Assembly (NCBI GenBank): GCA_963082875.1
Contig: OY720100.1
Coordinates: forward strand, 3,844,001-3,908,000
Length of the DNA: 64,000 nucleotides
Direction of reading: 5' to 3'
Origin: Corella eumyota
Lineage: Eukaryota > Chordata > Ascidiacea > Phlebobranchia > Corellidae
Of this stretch, positions 10,738 to 24,600 are shown in pieces. Numbering within the stretch: position 1 is the first letter of the stretch; every line of letters starts with the position of its first letter. Both the position numbers and the translations under genes were made by a program. The notes beneath the pieces are model-generated. The model was given only the letters and a program-made list of their open reading frames with translations, was not told where the DNA came from and made no database searches.

Positions 10738-11927
10738 TTACAGTTCGGGATCGTAGACAAGGTAGTGATGTGGACAGAGGCAAGGTTCTGTTAAGTTTAA
10801 CACATCAGCAGGAGTTAATACCACTTCAGAAGACCCCGTGCGATCAGAAACGACTTTCTGTAATGTTAAATCGTTGACTTCTTTTAATAATATAAAGTAG
10901 AGGTGCAGAATCAACGAGTTTTTGTAAAAAATAAATTTGTTCTTGTTTACCAAAGCTGAATTAGATGATGAAGCTTGGCACAGAGTGTAAGGAATGTTAT
11001 ATATCAATGTTTCGCATGAGTATGTAGCAGTTAAAGTAGTTGGAATTTGATTATATTCAAAGAAACACTGAGCAAACGTCGACTCCCCGACATGAAATGA
11101 TTGCAATTCCGGATAGATTTCAAGAAGCTGAGGAGATGCGTAGCATTCTACAGCTTTGGGATAAAAACATTTTAATATTTTCTATTTATATTTGCTGCTT
11201 TAGTGGAAACAAAAATTAAAGTATTAATATTGCAAATTGTTAATATATTTGTTATATAGGCATTATTTTAGGTATAAAACGAAGACCTACCTTCCGTGCA
11301 GTTTTCAGCCGCACAACTCGTGCATATTTTGTGATAACCTAGCGCACACTGACAACCTCCTGGATTGCAACAAGCACAATCAGTCCTAAAAGGGTCAAAG
11401 TAACATTGACAACCTGACGATGACTCGGTCCATCTATTTACCACGGCTTCAAATATAAAATATTGCAAATTTAAGCGTTGATACTTTAAAAAAACTTAGT
11501 AAAACGAGTTTTATGTTGATTGTTTACCTCGGCACAAGTTCGATTCACCGCACTTGACACAAAGCTGTGGGTTTAACGAGCCACACTGACAACCACCATC
11601 TACACAACATGCACATGTTGTTGATAGTGAAGAATCAAATGAACACTGACACCCGGTCACTGTACTCGTCCACTGATTTGGCGCTAAAAATTAGTTTTTA
11701 TTTATGGGTAAAATTAAACTTACCATTTGCCTACAATAGCATATTTAGGCTACTTAGTTAAACCTAATTTAACTTTTTCTTTTAGGTTTAAGCTACTTTC
11801 TAATTTAAAATCGTTTTTATATATACTTGCAAATAAAAATGTTTTTTAATTTACAAATATTACGGGTTCTACAAAAGTCAGCTACTCCAAAACAAGTTAG
11901 AATCAAAGTCAACTTCGTAATATTCAT
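10738..11927 (-). CDS. Small secreted protein with two duplicated Cys-rich modules, family unrecognised
   Basis: Four exons: 11855-11927, 11528-11683, 11291-11446 and 10738-11153. Residues 1-19 look like a signal peptide (MNITKLTLILTCFGVADFC). Exons 2 and 3 are both exactly 156 bases, both phase 1-1, and encode paralogous 52-residue modules with the shared pattern W-T-x-GCQC-xF-D-x-CACC-x2-GGCQC-x-C-x2-C. Exon 4 encodes a ~138-residue C-terminal region with six cysteines, ending CLCPHHYLVYDPEL. There is no membrane anchor. The donor of exon 1 is uncertain: GTAAAT (used here) and a GTAGAA 15 bases upstream both give phase 1. The protein is probably extracellular and disulfide-rich. The stop lies 380 bases from the GFM1 start, in the same orientation. 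Confidence 0.7.
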
Positions 11928-12570
11928 TGTTGATTTTAACTTAACTAAGTAGAATATTAACAAATGGCTATAACGGCAAATACATTTTTTGGTTAGATTC
12001 AGGTCACTTCAACCCTGCGAAAAACAAATATGTGCATGCATTTATATAGTTATATTAAAAAAAAAGGTTTAAACAGTCATTATAAAAAGGTATTTTTTCC
12101 ATAGTTTTTAATTCTTTGTTGAAAATTTTAAAATGGCTCACATTGTCCCGCAGGCTAAAATTTTTAGTTTGCCTTAAGGAAATTTAATTCCGCATTAAAA
12201 AAAGAAATATATTATATAACCATTATATAACTATATTATATAACTATATTATATAAACTTTATTATATACTTTTTCCAACAAAAAACAGATTTTTTTCCA
12301 TATTATAAATGTATTAATAGCCCTGTCTTTAGTCAAAGGCTGAAATGTTATGTGCATAACCGCAATTACTTTCTTGCATGTATTTTTTTAACGTGATATA
12401 TTTTTAATAGGAATTTTCTGAATTAATTGTTTGGTATGTCTCGTAGGAACAACGGGCTTCATCCCTTAAAAAAAAATAACACTTAAAAGTGCTAAAAAAT
12501 GAATTGTTTTAAAAATTTTTTTGTGGTGATTTTGTAGTAATAACAAAACTTAAATTAAAGTGTACTTATA
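11928..12570. other. Intergenic, no gene seen
   Basis: AT-rich spacer between the Cys-rich gene and the 3' end of KIF15. It includes a short tandem ATTATATAACTAT array at about 12208-12268. No SINE copy is recognisable. Confidence 0.6.
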
Positions 12571-12574
12571 TAGT

Positions 12575-12580
12575 TTTATT
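12575..12580 (-). terminator. Poly(A) signal for KIF15
   Basis: Minus-strand AATAAA about 90 bases past the stop codon at 12671. It is the first canonical signal in the 3' UTR. Confidence 0.5.
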
Positions 12581-12670
12581 TGCAATTTAAAAAACATCTA
12601 TACAAAACTGCTTATTTTTTAATATCTAAACCTCTGGGATAAATAAAATAAAATTTTAAAACTACAAATA

Positions 12671-15600
12671 TTAGGTCGAGGTCTTTTTCTCGTGCTGTTT
12701 AAATTTGGCCTGAAGCCTATCGTACTTAAGTTGCATGGCCGCTTTCTCCTAAAAACAGTAAAACATAAATTTAAAAAAAATTAAAAAACAAACTGTGATT
12801 AAGGTCACTCAATTTTGCAACATGAGTTCGATTCCCAATGCATGCATGGGATAGCTCATCCAAAAATAGAAATTTTTAAGCTAATTTTTGACAGTACCTA
12901 ATATTTTTTTTTTTGATAGTTTAATTTTTTTTTTTTTTTTGATAGTTCCTAAGTTGCCTTTAGCAGTTTGGGATATTATAGATTAAAATTGCTCGATTGT
13001 TATGCTGCTGATTAAGTGCTGGCGTAGCAGGAGTTCATACCATTTATAGCCTTAATCAAGGGCGCTACAGCATTAGAACAAAGTGGATTAAACCCACGAC
13101 CTCATGTGGTGTAGCAAGTGTTTTACCACTAGACCACACTGCGGGTTTAAAGTGTCTTACTCAAGAAAAATATGGCAAAAAAACAGTAAGGATAAAATCG
13201 AAAAACTTAACTTGAGAAAATGTTACCCTTACCGCCTGTTTAGACTATGATGTTGCTTTTTCGAATTCAAAACAAATAAACAAAAATAAAAGTTGATAAT
13301 AAAATCACACATTTTTACCTCGTTTAGTTGAGTTATTTGAGTTTTCAGGTTTTGTAGATATTGGATTTTCTGAAGATGATTGCGGTGACCAGCTAGTTTG
13401 GCTCCATCATTAAGGAGTTTCTCATTTTGAGCCTTTAAATCATCAATTTGCTAAAGACAGATAATTATTTAATCACTAAAAGGTTAATAAACCGGTAGTC
13501 TGGAGTTCGATTCCCACCATGGGTACGCAAATTTTTTTTAGCACTATAGATGTATTCATGAGTCAGTATTAGCAATTTTGTAGTGAAAGGGTTTAAAACA
13601 CTTGGCTTTACAACATAAGGTTGGGTTTGATTACCCACTTATTCAAGGTCCTGTACAATTCATCAGGTTAATTATCGGGCAATCATAATATCCATAACTT
13701 AAAACGGGCTTGGTCAGGATGGTAAAAAAATACGTTTAAAAAAAATAAAAAATTATTTCAAAAAAGGTTGCCTACTATATGGTCACCAAAATCATAAACG
13801 AGAAATTATTTTTGTTTTTAAAGAAAACGTGAAGTTTAACCTGGGTAAGTAACAAACATTTTTCATTTTCTTTGTGTAATAAATTTTCTTTTTCCTCAAA
13901 AAGAATGTTGGCTTCATTTAACCTGAAAAAAGATCAAAACCAAAGAAATTAAATACCAAGTTTTTTATATATAATAATATGAATAAACCAGCAGCTGTAG
14001 CGCACTTGAGTAAGGTGCTTTAAACGGTAGGAACTTCTGCTGAGCCAGCACCTAATCAGCAGCATAACTATCGGGCAATTATAAACTATATAATATGCAA
14101 ACTGCTAAAGGTAACTCGAGACTGGGTCAGAGTAACTGATGTTACTCTATGTTTTGGTCGTGCATTCGACCTTCCCACATCGAGGATAAATATATATATA
14201 CAAAAAAACAACATTACCTTTTTTGAATGTCTAATTTTTCTTGGCTTATTTTGCTCATATTATCGCTGAGTTTCGAATAGTGTTCAGTTAAGCTTGATAG
14301 GTCATCTTGTAAATTTTCAATCTAAATAAAAGTTATTGTTTAAAAAATTTATAACAAAAATATTTTTTATTTTAAGAGAACAAATTTTAAATTATATTTT
14401 TACCTCAAATTGATATTTTTCGGTTGATTTACTATCTTTAACCTTAAAAAAGTTAGTAACTTTTTAAAATTTTTTAAAATTTAAAGGTTATTTTAAAATT
14501 AATTAACTTTTATAACTATTTTACACAATTATAAATAAAAATTTGATATTAATAAAACATTTAATTTAGTTAATAGTTATTTTCTTTAAATGCAATTATT
14601 AGTATATATGATATAAAAAATTGATAAATTTACTTGTTGGTTATAATTATCCAAAATGTTTTGTAATTTTTTTTCCTTTTCTAGTGACTGGTTTTTAGTA
14701 GAAATTATTTTATTTTCCAAATCTTTATTCATTTTTCGTTGCACTAAAAAGTATAAAATATTCAAAAAAAATTTTTTTTATTTAAATGATGTGGTTGCAC
14801 CATTTGTATATATCTTTATCCTCGATGTGGGAAAGTCAAATGCGCAACTTAAACATAGAGTAACATCAGTTACTCCGACCCAGTTTCGAGTTGTCTGTGG
14901 CAGTTTGGGATATTATATATTATAATTGCTTAATAATTATGCTGCTGATTAAGTGCTGGCTCAGCAGGAGCTCATACCGTTTATAGCACCTTACTCAAGG
15001 GCGCTACAGCATGAGATCAGTGGGGATTGAACCCACGACCTCATGTGTGCTAATAAAAAACTATTATTAAAAATTAAAGCCATAAAATAAAACTACATCA
15101 TGTCTTCGGTTTGATTCCCACCGCCTTCATAGTGTAGATTTCTTAAGTAAAATGCTATTAAAAGTAAGACATTAGCTACAGGTTAATGATATAAACAAAA
15201 CTACAAAGATTTGTTTTTTTACCTTCTAGGTCTTTAGCATACTGAGCACAAGTTTCTTTGTATTCAGATATTGAATTTTTTAGAGTTTTTTCAATCTCTG
15301 TTTTACACTGTTTTTCAGCATCCATTCTCTGCCAAAATTAAAATTTTTAAATGTATTATTTTTTTTGTATATATCTTTATCCTCGATGTGTTAAGGTCAA
15401 ATGCGTGACCTAAGTATAGAGTAACAACAGTTACCCCGACCCAGTCTCAAGTTGCCCGTTGCAGTTTGGGATATTATAGATTCAAACCGTTTATAGCGCA
15501 TTATTTAAGGGCGCTACAGCATGAGATCAGTGGGAATCGAACCCAGGACCTTATGTAGTCTAGGAAGGGTTTTAACTATTTAAACACTGTGTCTAATAAG

Positions 15601-18600
15601 TTATTTAGAAATGTACCTTCATATGATCACTATTTTGTTCTAACAGTTGACGTTCCTTTTCAGAAATTTCAGTTTTTAAATTTAGTATTTCTTTTTCAAA
15701 TTCAACGATTTGTAACGTTTTTTCTTAAAATTTAAAAATAAACTAATAGAATATCATGCATGAATTTAAAATTATCAAATAATAAAAAATTATTAAAAAT
15801 AGAAAAGTTTTAAAATTTTTTTAAGGAAGTGTAAAAAATTAAGTTTTTACCGGAATTAACTTGATTTAATGTTTCTATAATGTTTTGATATTCATCTATT
15901 TTTAACTTTAAATTTTCCTCTTTTGCAAGATTGTCAAGATTTTCAGTTTTTAATTTCTAAAAAAAATTTGCAAATTTAATTTAATCGAAAATAAAAAATA
16001 AAAATATTTTTGAGTAAAATAATAAAACTATTTACAGAGTTATCATTTTCTAAGTTCTCCACATTTTCTTTAAGGTTAGTTATCTCGAGGAATTGATCTA
16101 AAATAAAAAAGTAAAAAAATTAATTGAAAATTTAAAATAATAAAAAATAATTTTAAAAAAATTAATATTTACTTGAATTATCTTCAATGTGTTTTTCGAT
16201 TTCAACTTTTAAATTATTTTCTTTTTCCAGATTTTTAAATTTAAAGTTTTCAATGTCCTGCATATAGAATTTCACTTTATTAATAATAGAAAAAAAATCG
16301 CTAAGCTTTGCCGGCAGTGTGATGTGGTGATAAAAACACTTGCTACACCGCCATGAGGTCATAGGTTTAATCCCCACTGCTTTCATGCTTAAGCCCTTGA
16401 GTAAGTCGCTATGAATGATTTAAACTCCTGCCGAGCCAGCACTTAATCAGCGGCTTAATTACCGGGCAATTATAGTCTATATAATATCCCAAACTGCCAC
16501 AGACAACTTGAGATTGGGTCGGGGTAACAGTTGTTACTCTATGTTTAGAACGTGCATTCAACCTTTCCACATCAAGGATAAATTTATTTTACAAAAAAAA
16601 AGTGTAGAAAATTAACAAATGTATCACATTTCTTACGATTCTTAAAATAAATGGAAAAAAATTTATAAAAAGGCTACAACTAAAATAGGTGAGTATACCT
16701 TTTGGTGATATAATTTTATATTTTTAATTTCTTCTTGTGATTCAGATAATTGTTTCGTGTAGGTACATATAACATTTTCTAGACTTTCAATTTTTATTAG
16801 TTGATCTAAAAAAATTAATAAACTTATGTGTCATAGTATAATATTAAAGGTTTAAGTTAATAAAAAACAGTGGAGATTTAAAGGTTTATTATAAAGATTT
16901 ATTTTTTTAGACTTACCAGAATTTTCGTTTTTCTGCTGATTACATTTAACTTCTAATTCTGATATTAATTTTTTTAAAGCATTTTGGATTAACACAGCAG
17001 ACTCTTTTTCAGCAGCAAATTTCTAGTACAAAAAATTTTGTTTTATTTAAGTTTTTTGCATATTTGAAAAAACACTTTATTAAAAATTTTAAAAATTACG
17101 AAAAATTTAGAACAATATTTTTTTACCTTTGTAAATTCAATATTGCAATTGTCTAGCTGTTGATTTTTTTCCAGTAACCTCGTTTTGTAATTTGTAACCA
17201 ACTCTTTAAGATTACCAATCTCTTTTACTTGCGCTACATAAATTAACTAAATGGTTATTAATTTATTACTAAAATAAATATGATAAAAATAACATTACTT
17301 ATATAAAGCAACAGGTTAACAACATACCTGCAGCGTGGTGTAGTAGTAAGAACACTTGCTACACTACACATGAGGTTGTGGGTTTAATCCCCACTGATCT
17401 CATGCTGTAGCGCCCTTGATTAAGGCGCTATAAACGGTATGAACTCCTGCTTAACCAGCACTTAATCAGCAGTATAATTGTCAGGCAATTATAATCTCTA
17501 TAATAACCCAAACTGCCACAGGCAATTTGAGACTGGGTCGGAGTAACTGATGTTACTCTATGATTAAGTCGCGCATTCCACTTTTCCCAAGAAAAATACA
17601 AAAATAAACATTTTTTGTCATCTTTAAAAAATGTAAAAAAATTACCATTATTATTTTCTTGCACAATTTTTTCCAATTTCATTTGATTTTCACTAGCCTC
17701 TTTTTCCATAGTATTCTGTTTATATTTAAACACTAACTTCAAGTTTTCCAACTCCTTAAAAATATTAAAATTTATGTAAGCACAAATTTATTTTTGCGAT
17801 AGTAATTTTTTTTTGTATATATATTTATCCTCGATGTGGAAAAGTCGAATGCACGACCTAAACATAGAGTAACATTAGTTACTCCGACTCAGTCTCAATT
17901 GCCTGTGGCAGTTTGGGATATTATAGAGATTATAATTGCCTGTTAATTATGCTGTTGATTAAGTGCCGGCTCAGCAGGAGTTTATACCGTTTAGAGCGCC
18001 TTACTCAAGGGCGCTACAGCGTGAAAGCAGTGGGGATTGAACCCACGACCTCATGGTGGTGTAGCATGTGTTCTTACCACTATACCTCGCTGCAGGTATA
18101 GGTATTTACAAAAACATATTTAAAGCTTTAAAAGGGTATTGTAAAATACCAAAACTTGTACAGCCAATTTTATAGTAACCACAATATAGCATTATAAATA
18201 TAATGTGCCCAAAAATCTTTAAATTTTCAATTTTTTGAAAATAAAACAATAAAATTTTTTACTTTTTGGTGAATCTCAACACTGGCTTTAAGTTGTTGTT
18301 TTTTTTCATCTAATTCTTTATCCGATGATTTTAAAATAATTTTAAGATCTCGAATTTCTTCGGTTTTCACTGTCAAAATAGAAAAAAAAATTTTAAATAA
18401 AAATGTTCGAAACTAAGTTTAAAATCAATAAATACCAAACAATTTTTTTTTTACGACAGAAAAATGTTATGTACATATTTAACAGTTAAAAATTTAACAC
18501 TTTTTTAAAAAAGTAAAAGCTATAATATTATTAACTAAAACACAAAAACTAAAAAATTAGTAATTAAATATATAATAAACCTAACAAGACTTAAGTTTAA

Positions 18601-21600
18601 AAAAATAAATTTATAATTATGCTGGCAGCGTGGTGTAGTGGTAAGAACACTTGTTACACCACCATGAGGTCGTGGGTTTAATCTCCACTGCTCTCATGCT
18701 GTACCACCCTTGAGTAAGGAGCTATAAACCGTATAAACTCCTGCTGAGCCAGCACTTAATCAGCAGCATAATTATCGGGCAAATATAATCTAAATAATAT
18801 CCCAAACTGAAAGGCAGCCCGAGACCGGGTGAAGTAACTGATGTAACTCTATGTTTAGGTTGTGTATTTGACCTTCCCACATTGAGGATAAAAATATATA
18901 CAAAAAAAAGGTTTAGTGTTAGTTATCACCCTTTAATAGAAAATTTTTACTTGTGTTCTCTTGCAAACATTTTTCAAGTTCAACCTTTCGATCATTGGCT
19001 ATTTTTGCTAGGTTTTCTTGTATTGATAAATTAGCAGTTTGTTCAGATGTCAAACTCTACGAAAAAAAACAAACTTTAAAATTTTGCCAAAAATTTTCAA
19101 GTATAAAAAAAACTTTAGATCGTAATATTAAAAAAATTACAAACAATTTTCTGTGTTGACGTAATATTAATACCCTTGAGTGCAAAACAGTTGTTGAACA
19201 GCAACAACTTTTTTATATCTTTATCCTCAATGTGGGAAAGTCGAATGCGCGACTCAAACATAGAGTAACATCAGTTACTCCGACCCATTCTCGAGTTGCC
19301 TGTGGCAGTTTGGGATATTATAGATTATAATTGCCCAGTTATTATACTGCTGATTACATGTTGGCTCAGCAGGAGTTCATACCGTTTATAGTGCTTATTC
19401 AAGGGTGCTACAGCATGAGATCAGTGGGAATTGAACCCATGTAGCTAAAAACTTCAGGCAAATATTTTAACCAGTTTTAAATCCTTTCATAATTTGACTG
19501 AAACTCACTTCAAACTTGGAATTTGAATAAAATTTACAAACTTAAATTACCTCTTGAACTGATAAAAGTTTTCCTTTCATTGTAGAGAAATCTTGTCGCA
19601 GATCAAGATTTTCGTTTTCCAGTTTTTCAATTTGAGAATCTTGTTTTATTTTCGATTCCTTCATGTTATCAAGTTCATATTGTAATACAGACACTGCATA
19701 ATCATCTTCCATGTCGAGGGGAATATCGATACTCTCGTTCAGAAAATTGTCGGCAAAATCTATTTTAAAACAATTTTATCATTAATTTTTACTCTTTGAG
19801 CAAATCCAAAACTAAATACATAGTAAAAAAAAGACAATTTTTTTGTCTTAGTGTAATTATGTTTTGTCTAAAACCACAACATACGTGATCCAATCTTCTT
19901 ATTAAAAAATACTAGTGTATGCTTACTACTTGAATTAGTTGTAAAAAACAGGTTTTCTTTAATGGGCATCAATTTTGCAGATTTAATTGGTGTACACTCA
20001 GTGTCTGGATTGGTTAAACTTATTCTTTTTTTGTTTTTCTGTAAAAAGATTTAAAATAGAATTATTAAAAATATGAAAATGTGAAAAAGATTGTTAATTA
20101 CATCAAAAAGGCTTTATAATTTTAAGGCAAAATCTAAAATTTGTAAAAGAAAACATTGCGAAATAAAACCTTTTAAAGAATAAATTATAATAAAATAACA
20201 GGCAGCGTGGTGTAGTGGTAAGAACACTTCCTACACTACATGAGGCCCTGGGTTCAATTCAAAGCGATCCCATGCTGTAGCGCCATAGAGTAAGAAGCTA
20301 TAAACGGTATAAACTCCTGCTGGGCCAACACTACTAAATCAGCAGCAGAATTATAGGGCAATTATAATCTATTATATTCCAAATTGCCACAGGCAACTCG
20401 AAACTGGGTCGGAGTAACTGTTGTTTAGGTCGCGCATTTGACCTTCTCACATCGAGAATAAAGTTATATACAAAGAAAGAAGTAACTTAAGACTTTGTAT
20501 AGAGTACTTTAAGAAGAAAAAAACTTTTTTTGGATTTAGGTTAAAATACAAAATTCATTTTTACCTTGTTAGACTTTTGTGGGGTACTCAAAATTTTGAT
20601 CGTGTTGTCATGTTGTGAATTAAGTTCATCAATTTTCATTTTTGAACCTTTTTTAAAATCTTCCAGCACTTTTAAGGCATCATCTTTTGCCTTTAAAGCC
20701 CCATTTAACTCCATTCTCAGTTCAGATAATTGTGTTCTGTAAATAAATCAAAATTGTAAAAATTTTTAGGAGAATTTTAAAAAGTTTTTTTTTTGATTTT
20801 TTTTTTTTAATTTTTGTTATTTAAAAACAATTTTTATTTTAAAAAGAAAAAAATTGAACGCTTTGTTACCAATTTTACTTACTCATATAATTTACACTGT
20901 TCACCTAAAACCTCGTTTTTAATTTTTAAATCTTCATTTTCTGCAAAAAAAATTAATAATTAAATACACAAATTTTCAAAAAATTAAATTGTATGATAAT
21001 ATAAATTAAATATGTCTTTATTAAAAAAAATTAGTCTTAAAATCAAAGAAAAAAAATTAGTCTTAAAATCCAAAAAAAAAATTTTTTTTGGGCATTTAAA
21101 TTATATATTTTTGTTACAATTTTACATATAATTAGGTCACCTTCTTTTAATTTCTGACTGATTTCATCTAAGAATAACGGAGAATTTTTCATTTTGTTGT
21201 AAAATTCTATCAGCTGATTTCTCCTGTTGGATATATCCTATACAGATTTAAATAAATAAATTTTTTATAAATAAAATTTTTGAAAAAAAAAAAATTGAAA
21301 TTAGTTCACAACATTTTTTTAAAACTTATTTATTCTCGATGTGGAAAGGTTGACCTTACAATCTAAACTAAGAGTAACATCGGTAACCCCAACCCAGTCT
21401 CAAGTTGCCTTTAGCAGTTTAGGATATTACAGAAAATAATTACACTGCTAATTTAATGTTGGATTAGCAGGAATTTATATCGTATATTGCGCTAGAGCAT
21501 AAAAGCAGTGGAGATCAAACCCAAGACCTTATATGGTAAAGCCAGTGTTCTAACCACCATGCTATGGCTTTTTTTTTGTTTGTAATAAAACAGTACTAAA

Positions 21601-24600
21601 ATATTAGTAAAATCAAATTATAAAACATTTGCCCTTTACAATTTTTCATAAATGAACTAAAAGTTAACAATAATATGCACAATTGTTAGAAAATAAAAAT
21701 TACAACTTTTTATACTTACGTCAAAGAAACATTTTGTGCTTGAAGCGGATTGAAGAATTTGAATTTCTTGTTTAAGATCTTGGTTTACTAATTTAAGATT
21801 ACTTACTTCAGGATGAAGCTTAAGCTAAAAAAAACAAAAAGTTGAAATGTTTATTTTTTTTGGCGTGTCAATCATCGAAAAAAATGACATGTCATCACAG
21901 GTAAATTTTCATAAGTCAACAATTAGCTTTTTTTAGTAAAAAATATTACCTTTTGGTTATACTGGATTTCAAAATTAAAAAAAAAAATAAAACTATAAAA
22001 ATTTTTAAAACAGTAATAAAAAAATTTAAAAAAAAATTTTAATATCTGCTGTTTACTAGTTTTGTTTTAAAAATGTTTTAAATTCCCTTAAGCCATTTCA
22101 AGTATGTTAAACAATGTTATATAGGAAATGAAACTAAGATTAACTTTTTTAAGACAAGCAAACCCGCGGCGTGGTATAGTGGTAAGAACACTCGCTATAC
22201 CAACCCATAAGGTTGTGGGTTTAATCCCCACTGATCTCATGCTGTAGCGAGCGCTATAAACGGTATAACCTTCTGCTGAGCCAGCACTTAATCAGCAGTT
22301 TAATTAACGGGCAATTATAATCTCTATAATATTCCAATTGCCACAGGCAACTCAAGACTTGGTCGGAGTAACTGATTTACTCTATGTTTAAGTCTCGCAT
22401 TTGACTTTCCCACATCGAGGATAAAGATATATATACAAAAAAAAATACCTGATTATTTAATTCTTTTATCTCATTTTTAAGAAGTTCAATTTCTTTACTC
22501 TCACTGTAACCAGAATCTTGATTTTTCAACATCTTAATCGTCTCGTCGCGAAACTTAACAACCATCCGGCTTGATAAAAACCCGTTGTTGATTTTAGCCA
22601 CCGAGTTTTGCAAAGCTTCGATTTTATGGTTTAATCTTAAAGAGTCCATCTCCCATAGGCGCATGGCATGAAAAAATTGTTGTTTTTCGTGTTTAGTGTT
22701 ATCACAATTCTCTGTAACAAACATCGGTGCAGTTATATTGTAACTGATTTGTGTAAATCCTAACTTTAAAGAAAAAGCATTTTATGTTTTACTAGATATA
22801 TACTTGCCTAATTTTTACCAAATTTAAATTTAACATTTTTTTCAAGCCCATAGAATTGGAAAAAGGGCACAAATTAACTCTTTTAGCAAATATTTAAAAG
22901 TAACTATAGGTTCAAACAACGTCAAAAAAATAAAATGTAAAATTTTTTTTATATCACCTTAGAATACATGCTAGTACCATATTAAAACCGGTAGCGTGGT
23001 GTAGTGGTGGAACACTTGCTACACAACACATGAGGTCGTAGGTTCAATCCCCACCGATCTCATGCTGTAGCGATCTTAAGTAAGGCGGTTTAAACAGTAT
23101 GAACTCCTGCTGAGCCAGCACTTAATCAGCAGCATAATTACCGGACAATTATAATCTATATTATCCCAAACTGCTAAAGGCAACTCGAGACTGGGTCGGA
23201 GTAACTGATGTTACTCTATGTTTAAGTTGCGCATTCGACTTTCCAACATCGAGGATAAAGATATATATTTACAAAAAAATAAAAAATATTCCAAAATCCT
23301 TACTAGTTTAAAATCAAACAATAGCTTAAGTTTAATTTATGAACTTGGTTATCTGACCTGCTTTGTTGTCACTTGTGGTCGATTCATACATTGCCAGTAA
23401 CGTTGTCAACCTTTTTACTTCATTCTGGAATTAACAAATTATTATTTAAAAAAAATCTGGTAAAATTTTAAAAACTCGGCAAAAAAATTAGTAAACAATT
23501 TTCAGATAAAAATATGTAAATTAAACTCCTACCTTTAGCGTTATCAAGTCTCCTTCTGCACTTGCATTAACTTTCGCCTTGTTTTTAATCATCTTAGAAC
23601 GCGAAGCAAATTGTAAAGTGGATAAGGTCTCGTTTGCACATTGCTGGCTGGGGTGAACATTCGCTACGATATGAGTTCTTGCGTTTCCACCAAGGGAGTC
23701 CTGAGAATTTAAAGAATAATTAACAGTTGATAAACAATAACCACCGGAACTGTAGTGTAGTGGGCAGAACACTTTGCTTCAATATATGAGGTTCTCAGTT
23801 CGATTCCAACTGCTCTCAAGCTGTAGCACCCTTGAGTAAGGTGCTCTAAACGATATAAACTTCTGCTGCGCTAACTCTTAATCAGCCGGAAAATTATCAA
23901 ACAATTATAATCTAAAATATTCCAAAAACCAAAAGCACACAAGATTGGATCAGAGTAACTGATGTTACTCTATGTTTAGGTTGTAAAGTCAAACTTTCCA
24001 CATCGATGATAAATAAATGTAAAAAAACGATAAATTAAATAAGGGAAAAATTGCAAGGCACAATGGGTAAATAGACCACAGGTCACTGTTTAAGGTATAA
24101 AGTTTAATTTCTCTTGCTTTTATTACATGTCAGAGTACATCATGGTAAAGTTGCACAAGTCCGGCAGCGTGGTTTAATGGTAAGAACACTTGCTACACCA
24201 CACATGAGGTCTTGGGTTCTCATGCTGTAGCGCCCTTGAGTTAGGCGCTATAAACAGTATGAACTCCTGCTGAGCCAAATCTTAATTAGCAGTTTAATTA
24301 TCGGGCAATTATAATCTATAATATCCAAAACTACCACATGCAATCAAGACTGGGTCAGAGTAACTGATGTTACTCTATGTTTAAGTCGCGCATTCGACTT
24401 TCTCACATCGAGGATAAAGATATATACAAAAAAAATCTAAAATTTACCCTCAACAAAAAAGTTAATTTTGATTCTCTGTACGGGATATGGGGTTGGCTCT
24501 GAACAAGCGACATTATAACATTTCCAATAACACTGAGTGATTTGTTTATACTTCCTGCTTCAATGAATCTTTCTCCTTCGGAAGCAGTGTCACTTTGTCG

